From assembly GCF_900104965.1 (NCBI RefSeq), contig NZ_LT629757.1, positions 2,976,001 through 3,040,000 of the forward strand: 64,000 nt of DNA. Direction: 5' to 3'. Shown here piece after piece: positions 23,778 to 31,320 of this stretch. The stretch comes from Nocardioides scoriae. GTDB taxonomy: Bacteria; Actinomycetota; Actinomycetes; Propionibacteriales; Nocardioidaceae. Under the pieces are notes generated by a model, which was given only the letters and a program-made list of their open reading frames with translations, made no database searches and was not told the DNA's origin. Both the position numbers and the translations under genes were made by a program. The first letter of the stretch is position 1; each line of letters opens with the position of its first letter.

Positions 23778-25586
23778 TCAGTACAAGTAGGCCTGCGCGC
23801 GGGTGTTGCGCTCGCTGTACCGCCCCGTTCCGCCGTTGTTGTACTCCCCGATGCGAGCTGAGCCATCGGGGTTGACGGCCAAGACGTACGCCACGTGCCC
23901 GTAGCGGTTGGTCGACGTGGCACCCCACCAGGCGACGGCACCGACGCGCGGAGTCGAGCCGACCTCGCGCCCCCTTTCTTGCCAGCCTGCCTTCCACCTA
24001 GTGGCGTCGGCGCTGCCCCCAGATGCGACCTGCCCCCAGACCAGGCCCTTCTTCCAGGCCACGTAGTCGGTGCAGTTGCGGTAGGCCAGCCGCCGGACCG
24101 GGTGGTAGTCGGAGCCGTTCTTGCACCACGCGTACAACCCCTGGCATGCGACCGCGTCGGCGTCCGGGTACCCACCCGTCGTTGACGACGTACCGGGCCC
24201 GGACACCCCTTGCCCGCGCGAGGACCACAGCGCCGTGCTGCCGCTGTAGATCACGAGGTTGCCGTCATCCTGCATGACAAGCCGTGCGCCGGCTCCCTGC
24301 GTCGCCGAGGACCACTTCGCGACAGCCCCAGGGGCGTAGACAACCAGGTTGCCGTCGCCCTGCATCCTGACGATCGAGCCGCTGACCCCCGTGCCTGAGG
24401 CCCACTGCGCACCACCGGGTCCGTAGACGACGAAGTTTCCGTCGCCCTGCATCAGTGCGGTGAAGCGCCCGTCGTGCGACCACAGCGCCTGCCCGGGGGT
24501 CAGCTGAGTCTCCGCTGGCAGCGTGTCCTCAGCCCACCCGCCACGGCCGTCACGCGAAGACCAGACGGGCACCCCACCCCGGCTGTACATAACGAGGTTG
24601 CCGTCGTCCTGCATCACAAGCCGGACCCCGCGTGCAGGAGCGGTGTGGCTGGACCAAGTGGCTACAGAACCCGCGTACACGACCAGGTTCCCGTCGCTCT
24701 GCAGGGCGAGGCTAGATCCGGCGCTTCCCGTTGAGGTCGACCACTGCGCCCCGGCCGGGCCGTAGACAACGAAGTTGCCATCACCCTGCATCACAGCCCG
24801 GTGGAGGCCGTTCCTGGACCACAGCGCCATGTTCGGCGCCAGACTGGCTCCGGCGGCTATCTCGTCGGCATTGCTCGGCGCCCGTCCACCCGCCGAGGAC
24901 CACAGCGGAAGCCCGCCGCGGCTGGCGAGGACGAGGTTGCCGTCGTCTTGCATGGTGAGGGTTGAGCTGGTGGCGGGCGCCGTCGAACTCGACCACACGG
25001 CGCTGGATCCGCTGTAGACGACCAAGTTGCCGTCGGCTTGCATGACCGCTCGTCGGTCCGGGCCGTTGGTTCCAGCCGACCACGACGCCTTCTGCTGCTC
25101 GAGGTCGTACGTTACGAGGTTTCCGTCACCCTGCATGATCGTGGCGAAGCGCCCTGACTGTGATCGCAGACCCTGCCCGGCCGGGAGCGTTGCTCCACCA
25201 CCGATGGTGGACTGCCACGTGGCACGTCGTACCGCGGAGGTCCAGGCGGCGTATGTCCGCCCGCCCGTTCGGTATCGGGGTGCGACGACGCGAAACTCCC
25301 CGATCCTTGGCGCGGTGTCTGAGAGTGAGTAGGTGCCGTTCCGGAGCGTGGTGCCGGTGCGGGTGGTTGTCCACGCACCGGCGACCTCTAGTTGGAGCCT
25401 CACGGGGCGCGCTACGGACCCGAGGTCGCCGCGGAGGACCGCTCGTTGTCCGTGAAAGAGTGAGGGGTCCACCATGCTTGCCGTGGCTACGGCACTCGCA
25501 GGCGAAAGCCAGGCGCCGGGCGCGATGGTAACCACCAGACCGATGCATGAAAGCGCGGCGGCCGCCGCGTGACGGAAGGCGCTCAT
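23778..25586 (-). CDS. Secreted B-lectin repeat protein with C-terminal CHAP amidase domain
   Basis: 602 residues from ATG 25586 (AGGGGAA about five bases upstream). After a signal peptide and a ~100-residue beta-rich domain come nine QxDxNxVxY-type lectin motifs (for example QGDGNLVTY, QADGNLVVY, QSDGNLVVY, QDDGNLVMY, QDDGNLVIY), enough for three bulb-type mannose lectin domains, residues ~130-455. The C-terminus is a CHAP domain: YRNCTDYVAWKKG with catalytic Cys505, GAVAWWG, and RYGHVAYVLAV with His564. CHAP domains cut peptidoglycan peptides or amides. The layout is that of a secreted wall hydrolase guided to glycans, as in lectin-like bacteriocins or autolysins. No immunity gene is adjacent. 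Confidence 0.9.
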   Translation of the reverse strand: MSAFRHAAAAALSCIGLVVTIAPGAWLSPASAVATASMVDPSLFHGQRAVLRGDLGSVARPVRLQLEVAGAWTTTRTGTTLRNGTYSLSDTAPRIGEFRVVAPRYRTGGRTYAAWTSAVRRATWQSTIGGGATLPAGQGLRSQSGRFATIMQGDGNLVTYDLEQQKASWSAGTNGPDRRAVMQADGNLVVYSGSSAVWSSSTAPATSSTLTMQDDGNLVLASRGGLPLWSSAGGRAPSNADEIAAGASLAPNMALWSRNGLHRAVMQGDGNFVVYGPAGAQWSTSTGSAGSSLALQSDGNLVVYAGSVATWSSHTAPARGVRLVMQDDGNLVMYSRGGVPVWSSRDGRGGWAEDTLPAETQLTPGQALWSHDGRFTALMQGDGNFVVYGPGGAQWASGTGVSGSIVRMQGDGNLVVYAPGAVAKWSSATQGAGARLVMQDDGNLVIYSGSTALWSSRGQGVSGPGTSSTTGGYPDADAVACQGLYAWCKNGSDYHPVRRLAYRNCTDYVAWKKGLVWGQVASGGSADATRWKAGWQERGREVGSTPRVGAVAWWGATSTNRYGHVAYVLAVNPDGSARIGEYNNGGTGRYSERNTRAQAYLY

Positions 25587-25744
25587 CGGTTCCCCTTAGT
25601 GCTATGTCCGGGTCTGTCAGTTCTGAACCGCTCACATCTGCGGGAAGGCTATGCGCGGGCTGGTCTCGACGCGGGCCGTCTCGCCCTCTCGCCCGGATCC
25701 GGGATCAAAGGTCTAGAACACCAACCCGCTGGGTGACTGCGAGC

Positions 25745-25863
25745 ATCCGATGGCTTGGACGCCCAGCTCGGCGTCGATGACGCTGTGGTCGGCGGGAGCA
25801 TCGCGACCAGGTGCATCCGGGTCACACCAGAAGAATCCAACAAGAGCGCCGGGCGCGTCCTAG
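25745..25863 (+). pseudogene. Relic of the operon lipoprotein's C-terminus
   Basis: The DNA at 25745-25863 is about 80-85% identical by eye to 18722-18840, the end of the lipoprotein gene. It encodes LDAQLGVDDAVVGGSIATRC, then IRVTPEESNKSAG, against LNAQLSVDDGVVGWSVATRC and IRVTPEEANKSVG. The first three quarters of the gene, including the signal peptide, are missing, and the stop is shifted. It is therefore a duplicated and truncated copy. Confidence 0.8.
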
Positions 25864-26154
25864 CCGCTCCGGTCGGCCTCGTGCCTCATGCGCCGCCGCG
25901 TCCGGGCCCACTGGTGTACGCCCCGCTCCGTCATGGCTCATCGACGGGCACCAATGGCAGGGCGACTAGCTACCTCGCCTGCTGTCCTGCGGGACACTCG
26001 CTCGGCGGGTCGGGCGGGCGGAGATGTGCGTTGATCCGAGCATCGGCCGAGCCGATCCGCGGGAAAGCGCACTGGACTGCGGAAACCAATGTCGGAGCGG
26101 CCGGGGCGCGGCGGCTGTCGGCGGGCGCTACCGCAGGACGGGCGACCCGGCTGC

Positions 26155-26531
26155 GCGGCAGCGGTCGTCGAGAGCGAGCGAAGCGCCATCGAACGCTTCC
26201 TCGGCGTCAAGGTCCGCCAGTACCGGTTCGACGCCGCGTCGCACGCATGCGCAACCGCGTCATCCACCGCGGCTACCGGCCGGCCGAAGATGAGGCCGAA
26301 GCTGCTATCGCCGCGACCGAACGCCTCGAAACCCCGGTGATGGACAGGCTGTCAGCCAAGTCCGACACCTACCCGCGCGCAGCACTCATGCTCGTGGGCA
26401 AGGAGGGTCTCGAGCGCCGCGACATGTTCGGCGCAGCGAAGGCCGCCTACAGACACGAGTCTCTTGCCGCTTTGCTGCATGCCTACAACAGCTGGCTCGA
26501 CAGCAGCCCTACGAACGACCTCGACGACTAA
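26155..26531 (+). pseudogene. Frameshifted HEPN-like protein remnant
   Basis: Two plus-strand frames join near 26244. The first gives AAAVVESERSAIERFLGVKV and QYRFDAASHA; the second continues RMRNRVIHRGYRPAEDEAEA, AIAATERLE and an ~65-residue tail ending at TAA 26531. RNRVIHR fits the R-N-x(3-4)-H motif of HEPN-type proteins and lies before a long helix as expected. The N-terminus is missing. The remnant is probably part of a lost RNase toxin or defence gene. The assignment is moderate because the motif is short. Confidence 0.45.
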
Positions 26532-26704
26532 GCCGGCCTCCTCGATCACACGCACCCGTTCTCCGTAGCATTACGGGGGATAGAGGGCAGACCTGCCTCG
26601 GAGTTGAACTCACCACGTGCGATGGCGACAGCCAAGCACCGGCACCGGCAACCGTTGTGAGGGACTCGCCGCCCCCCGCTGCCGTCGCATCGTCAGCCAA
26701 GCCC

Positions 26705-27892
26705 TCACGGGGACTGACTGTCCAGCTGCGGCCCGGTGCCACGGGGCTTCGGTGGCGTCTTCGGCCAGTCACGGGAACCCCGAAGAGGGATGCGCCCGTC
26801 ATCAAGCAGGAAGAGCTCGGCCTCTGGAGCTGGCACGACGTTCCGGTCCCTCCACGAGGCCAGCGCGGGGTGGTGCGCCATGTCAAACAGCAGGCGACCT
26901 AGACGCTTGGCAGAAGCCGCAAGCTGAACTGCCAAAATTTGATCCCCTGCAGTTCCGACGTCGACTGGTCGGGGCCGTCCCCCCAAGTTCGCATAGGGGC
27001 CGTGGCTATCGTCAAGCCAGAGCGCGCGAGCTTCCGCTGCGCTGGCGAGCGCCTCGGCGATCTGGTGTTGACCTGCAGACGTGCTCGCAGTGACGTAGCT
27101 GGCAGCTTCCAGATGGTAGAGAGCATCACTTCGCAACGTGTTGATCCGACCGCCCACCCAAATCGCCCGGTCCAGAATCGCGATTACCCCAACGACGTCA
27201 CGCAGCTCAGCCGAGACCAGCCAGGTAGCCCGTGCCCAAGCGTGGGAACTGATGTACACGTGTCGTGGGTCGGCGTCACCCTGCATCTGGGCGGTGCTTA
27301 CCTCAAGCAGCGTCTGCCGGGCCTCGGCCACCGCGCCCCCGAACCCCAGAGTCTGGTGAACCACATCTCGCAGCCGCTCGGTCTTCCACTTCGCGTAGAC
27401 GTCCCGGCCACACGCCTCGTAGGCGTCGAGAGCGGAAATCTGCTCGCCGAGCTCGAGCCAGGTGTCGCGCACGGTGATCAGGTCGGGCCCTGAGTCGTCG
27501 TTGTCGCCAGCGCGTGCGTGCAGCGCCGCCGGGACCACGTCTCGATACTCCCGGGGCATGGCGTCGCTCGGAGTGGCGTGGCGCGGCGGCAGCCTGATCA
27601 TCTCGGACCGCTGGGCAAGCTGCTCCGGGCGTTGCACCCCACTGACTCGCCAGGCCAGTCTGCACAGGTCGCGAGCGAAAGGGTGGGCGTCATTGAAGTG
27701 ATAGCCGTCATCACCGACTCGCAACAAGTCACTCTCGATCAGGGGAGCGGCCGCGCGCGAGGCAGCGAACTTGCTGATGCCAGCCGTCCTCGCGAGTTCG
27801 GTCAGCGAAGCGGGGTGCAGGGTCGCGATTGCGGCCGTGACGAGCTGGCTCGGGGCGCCGTTGGCCGGGATGACATCACCGTAAGCAAACAT
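26705..27892 (-). CDS. Winged-helix protein with large helical C-terminal region
   Basis: 395 residues from ATG 27892; the upstream start at 27940 adds an unlikely N-terminus. Residues ~10-75 form a winged helix: LVTAAIATLHPASLTELART, AGISKFAASRAAAPLIESDL and LRVGDDGYHFND. The rest is Ala-rich and helical, with patterns like repeated helical hairpins (DTWLELGEQISALDAYEACG, HVYISSHAWARATWLVSAEL, LRSDALYHLEAASYVT). This looks like a transcription factor with a TPR-like sensory part. No known family named. The C-terminal ~60 residues are Pro/Arg-rich and may be disordered. Its regulatory targets are unknown. Confidence 0.7.
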   Translation of the reverse strand: MFAYGDVIPANGAPSQLVTAAIATLHPASLTELARTAGISKFAASRAAAPLIESDLLRVGDDGYHFNDAHPFARDLCRLAWRVSGVQRPEQLAQRSEMIRLPPRHATPSDAMPREYRDVVPAALHARAGDNDDSGPDLITVRDTWLELGEQISALDAYEACGRDVYAKWKTERLRDVVHQTLGFGGAVAEARQTLLEVSTAQMQGDADPRHVYISSHAWARATWLVSAELRDVVGVIAILDRAIWVGGRINTLRSDALYHLEAASYVTASTSAGQHQIAEALASAAEARALWLDDSHGPYANLGGRPRPVDVGTAGDQILAVQLAASAKRLGRLLFDMAHHPALASWRDRNVVPAPEAELFLLDDGRIPLRGSRDWPKTPPKPRGTGPQLDSQSP

Positions 27893-28128
27893 GCAACTCA
27901 GTGTAGCGGCACCCGCAACACCCACCCTCCGATCGCGCAACAGGGCCGTGCAGTTCGTGCCTACGGCCAGTACCGACCGACCCCAGCGTGGGCCGCCTGA
28001 CTCTGCACACAGCTGCAGCGCCCACCTCGAACCGACTCGGCCGGCGACGGGTCCCGGTCGAGCGGCACGCTTGAATCTGAATCAAGCCGGGCGGGCTAGT
28101 GCTAGTGCTGGTGCACACGTCAGATGGA

Positions 28129-28180
28129 GACCTGGCCTACGTCAGCAACTGTTGGGGACCTGGCCTGCGTCAGCAACTGT
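28129..28180. repeat. Two 24-bp direct repeats
   Basis: Copies at 28129-28152 and 28157-28180 differ by one base (GACCTGGCCTRCGTCAGCAA plus four bases), start to start 28 bp. A short triplet-like repeat (GCTAGT GCTAGT GCTGGT) lies just upstream at 28095-28112. Possible protein-binding sites, a slipped duplication, or an old recombination junction. Confidence 0.7.
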
Positions 28181-28405
28181 GACCGGAGCGACAGGCAAGA
28201 AGGTTACGGTCCGTGACGGCGCTAGTCGCTCTCCCCATTCTGTTGCAACCGAGCCAGAGACTTGCTGCTCGGGGCTGTCGGCGTCCGTAGGATCGAAGTT
28301 GCCGCTTTCCACGTCGCAGATCAGCTCCTCGAGCAAGTCAGCCAGCTCGAGACACCGGTACCTGACCGACGCTGGGTCCGTGGATTCACGCGAGATTTGG
28401 TCCAT
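28142..28405 (-). CDS. Hypothetical small protein
   Basis: 87 residues from ATG 28405, which has GGGACGG about eight bases upstream. A helical acidic segment (RCLELADLLEELICDVESGN) is followed by a polar C-terminus. No family is recognised. It lies downstream of the HipA remnant on the same strand, so it could be part of the same lost locus. The last codons fall in the direct repeats, which suggests the 3' end was altered by duplication. Confidence 0.35.
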   Translation of the reverse strand: MDQISRESTDPASVRYRCLELADLLEELICDVESGNFDPTDADSPEQQVSGSVATEWGERLAPSRTVTFLPVAPVTVADAGQVPNSC

Positions 28406-28500
28406 GTTGCAGACCGTCCCTAGGGCGGCCGATGCGGCAAGCAGCGCCTGTTTACGAACCTCGTCCCTAGTGGCGCTGATCGCGGTGACGACGGGGCGAT

Positions 28501-28766
28501 GACGGTGTCGGCGTTGAGGGCGAAGAGACGGAAACGGCGGCCGTGCGGCCCCAGACCTAGAGCTGGCTGGCGCGTCCCCCGCTGCGGGTCCGCGCGATTG
28601 CCTAGTTCGCAACTAAGGAGTTGCGGGGTGCCGTAGGCCAGGGCGACCTTGAGGTTTCTCCGTCCCAGGGGGCGGCGTAGTTGCGCAGGTGGTGCTCGGT
28701 GTCGCCGATGCACATGTCCACAATCAGACGCGGGAACAGCTTGCGGAAGGCCGGTCCGGCGTCGTG
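28501..28766 (-). pseudogene. HipA-type kinase C-terminal remnant
   Basis: Minus-strand frames joined near 28653 read HDAGPAFRKLFPRLIVDMCI, GDTEHHLRNYAAPWDG, then LKVALAYGTPQLLSCELGNR and LGLGPHGRRFRL. This follows the HipA C-terminal core, 'LFRRIVFNIL-GNTDDHLRNH...L-LSPAYD..P', where the D-x-x-x-HLRN segment is part of the kinase active site. The N-terminal half is gone and one frameshift splits the rest. HipA kinases are toxins of HipBA modules that phosphorylate aminoacyl-tRNA synthetases; no HipB remains nearby. The similarity is clear in pattern, but the fragment is short. Confidence 0.6.
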
Positions 28767-28886
28767 CCCCAGCCGCAGAGCCCGGTGCCGGCCTGCACGT
28801 ACTGGGCCCGCAGGAGCTTCTCGATGCGTGGAAGACCTACCGCTGAAGAGCCACGACAGACGGTTCCCGTGCCACCTCACAACCAA

Positions 28887-29555
28887 TCAGGATCCGCGGC
28901 GCGGGTCTTCCGAGCGAGTCTGCAGTGATGCCCCTTGGTACGTGGGCTCGGCCGCGCCCTGAACACGGACAGGCCCAACCAGCAGCATTCCTCGGAGCGT
29001 GCCGAGCAGCAGTGACACATCCCAAGACCTCACTCCCGCGCCGAACTCCCCAGCGCGAACCCGGATCGGTCCGTCGTCGGCTTCCGGCGTTGCCTGACAA
29101 CACGTGGTGTCTGCCCCATCCCTAGAGACCACGGCAAGCAACTGCTCCCCGACTGACCGCAAGGCGAACCCGGACACGACAACGGACCGACTTCCCTCCT
29201 CCTGCACGTCGGTCAAGCTCACCAGTTCTTCGCGCGCCTGGACCGCGCCCACCTCGTCACCATCGGCCACCAAGGCCAAGACCAGGGCCTCCAGAGCGCG
29301 ACGCTCCACATCGACGGCCGACAACCCAGCTGCATGATCGGACGGCCCCAACCGCAGCAGAGGTGCACCCGTCCGCAGGCTGGCGGCAAGTGCGCGGATG
29401 CCCGCCTGCATCACCATCGGTGTGTCTGACGAGTACCCGCCCCCACCGCACGTTCGCGGGTCGCAGCGGCACGCCGCGTCGAGACCCGTCTCGACGGCGA
29501 GGGCGTCCTCGAACGAGAGCGGTTCTGCGCAGGCGCACAACGATTCGCCGCTCAT
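28887..29555 (-). CDS. Hypothetical protein with Cys-rich N-terminus
   Basis: 222 residues from ATG 29555. The first 40 residues contain four paired Cys (LCACAEPL, ACRCDPRTCGGGG) that could bind zinc. The remainder is an alpha/beta-looking region, with helices such as DVERRALEALVLALVADGDE and strands such as SRSVVVSGFALRSVGEQLLA. No known family is recognised. The C-terminal tail past ~residue 190 is low complexity. The gene is divergent from the serine recombinase operon, and the intervening 298 bases carry an AT-rich palindrome. Confidence 0.5.
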   Translation of the reverse strand: MSGESLCACAEPLSFEDALAVETGLDAACRCDPRTCGGGGYSSDTPMVMQAGIRALAASLRTGAPLLRLGPSDHAAGLSAVDVERRALEALVLALVADGDEVGAVQAREELVSLTDVQEEGSRSVVVSGFALRSVGEQLLAVVSRDGADTTCCQATPEADDGPIRVRAGEFGAGVRSWDVSLLLGTLRGMLLVGPVRVQGAAEPTYQGASLQTRSEDPRRGS

Positions 29556-29688
29556 CGCGCGTACCTGCTTGCAAGAAGTTGCGGGCTCCGCACGGTCGCC
29601 GTCGAGCAGCAGGATTTCAACGAAACGATTTTCTGCTTCTCGAGGTGTCGGTCACACCGTCACGGGAGCCACAACCCTTGCTCATCTA

Positions 29689-29718
29689 GTGTTTATAAAC
29701 AACACTCCCCTGAGTGCA
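29689..29718. promoter_or_regulatory. AT-rich palindrome upstream of the recombinase operon
   Basis: GTTTATAAAC at 29691-29700 is a perfect 10-bp palindrome. It is embedded in GTGTTTATAAACAACAC, whose ends GTGTT/AACAC are also inverted. It runs into CACTCCCCTGAGTG, a second small inverted repeat. The block stands out in GC-rich DNA. It lies in the gap between two divergent genes and may be an operator, promoter or recombinase-binding site. Confidence 0.5.
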
Positions 29719-29853
29719 AGGCGCCGCGGACCCCGCCCCCGATGTGACCGACCCCGTGGTCTCCGAAGTGACCGCTAAGGCCTGGATGGCCTTGGCACGA
29801 GGCGCCTCGGAGGCGGCCGAGCCTCACCGTGAGGTCGGCGGGAAGGAAACATC

Positions 29854-31320
29854 ATGACCAAGTCACCGGACCCCACCTGCATGCTGGACCGGCCCCCAAG
29901 GGTGCTCGGGCTCTACGTCATCCGCGAGTCGGACCAGTGGGACCTTGAGCTGTTCAACGCAATGCGCGAACAGACCTACCTCAGCCACCGGGCGATCGCG
30001 GCTGTTGACGCCATCAGGCAGGTGGGCCTTGAGCCGCTGCGCGGCGACTCATTCCCTGTGACGCTCACGGACGACGTGGGGGTTACAACGACGACTGAGG
30101 TCCACGTGGAGGTCCTGCGCAACGGCTCCACGAAAGCGCGACTGTTCTTCTTCGGCGGCTACTGGCACCTGTGGTCGCAGGCGTCGGCTGCGTCGGTCGG
30201 GAACGATGGTGTGAACGCCTTCACTTCGATCCTAATTGAGGTGATCCAGCGGCTCCGCCCGTTCAACCTGTACGCAGCAAACTTCAGCCGACTGATCCGT
30301 TCGCAGCCTCAGGGCAGTCGCCTGGCTGCGGCGATCGAGGGCAACGTCGACCACCTGCACGCGGGAACGCTGCGGTTGACCTTCGTCGGACCAGAGGGCC
30401 AGGTCGGGTTCATGATGTTCAGCATGTTCAGCCTCGTGGCGAGCATGGAGCGCGACTGGATCGTGCAGCGGCTGATGGCGGGGCGCATCTCCAAGTGGCG
30501 CCGCCGCGAGTGGGCTTTCGGGAAGGGCACGGTGCCATTCGGATACGAGCTTCACCCGACGACGGCGGAGCTGGTGGTGGATGAGAGCAAGCGCGCTCAG
30601 GTCCGCGAGATGATGATGATCCTGTCGAAGGACGCTCCGCCGTCTCAATTAGCCCGCGAGCTGGATCGTGCCGGCATCACGTCGATGCGGAAGCATCGGC
30701 GGCTGAAGGAGGTCGTGCCGGTCGGCGGGATGAGCAGCACGAGCGCCCTCATCGACTCGATGTTCGCGTGGGCCCCGCTGTGGTGTCACGGCGAATACCT
30801 GTTCCGGGTGTCGAACGTGTTCCCGGGGATGGAGGAGCTGGCCGGCGTCCCCATCGTGCGGGACCCGGCCCGGCCCGACGACCTGGGTGAGATGCAGATG
30901 CTCTACAAGGTTGGTGTCCCAGACGGTGGATGGGCGGAGCCGGAAGTTGTGCAGGCGTTCGCTGAAGCTGCCGCGCGGCACACGCGTCACCTGCTCGAGA
31001 AGCGGAACCGCAACGACGTGCGGCCGCTCGCTGAAGACGTGATCGCTGGGTCGGCCAGCCCCGTGGCGCACAACGCCACTCTGAACGCCCAGCACAGTCG
31101 TGCCTTGGATGTGCAGTCGCAGGCCCGGCGCGCCGCTGCCCGTTCGCGCCGATCGGTAGCCGCCTTGGCAGGACGGCGGTGGCGAGATGGCAACTGGGAG
31201 TACGAGCTGTTCGTCGCTGGCACAAACCTCTACACGGTCGTCCGCTGGCCCGCTCGGGCAGGCAAACGTTCCGATTCACGTCTCGCCTTGCTCGAACAGT
31301 CGAAGGAGGAGAACCGGTGA
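29854..31320 (+). CDS. Diverged large serine recombinase (resolvase core plus recombinase domain)
   Basis: 488 residues from ATG 29854 (GAAGGAAA eight bases upstream). The N-terminal strand VLGLYVIRESDQ keeps the R-x-S pair of resolvases (RES for RVS). After an unusual ~60-residue insertion, NFSRLIRSQPQGSRL supplies the second catalytic box (RLxR). Then FSLVASMERDWIVQRLMAGR is the standard long E helix, and KWRRREWAFGKGTVPFGYEL starts the recombinase domain, followed by SQLARELDRAGITSM. The C-terminal ~200 residues lack an obvious zinc ribbon and coiled coil of normal large serine integrases. The next gene overlaps by four bases and carries Cys clusters and a coiled coil, so the functional enzyme may be split. 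Confidence 0.75.
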   Translation: MTKSPDPTCMLDRPPRVLGLYVIRESDQWDLELFNAMREQTYLSHRAIAAVDAIRQVGLEPLRGDSFPVTLTDDVGVTTTTEVHVEVLRNGSTKARLFFFGGYWHLWSQASAASVGNDGVNAFTSILIEVIQRLRPFNLYAANFSRLIRSQPQGSRLAAAIEGNVDHLHAGTLRLTFVGPEGQVGFMMFSMFSLVASMERDWIVQRLMAGRISKWRRREWAFGKGTVPFGYELHPTTAELVVDESKRAQVREMMMILSKDAPPSQLARELDRAGITSMRKHRRLKEVVPVGGMSSTSALIDSMFAWAPLWCHGEYLFRVSNVFPGMEELAGVPIVRDPARPDDLGEMQMLYKVGVPDGGWAEPEVVQAFAEAAARHTRHLLEKRNRNDVRPLAEDVIAGSASPVAHNATLNAQHSRALDVQSQARRAAARSRRSVAALAGRRWRDGNWEYELFVAGTNLYTVVRWPARAGKRSDSRLALLEQSKEENR

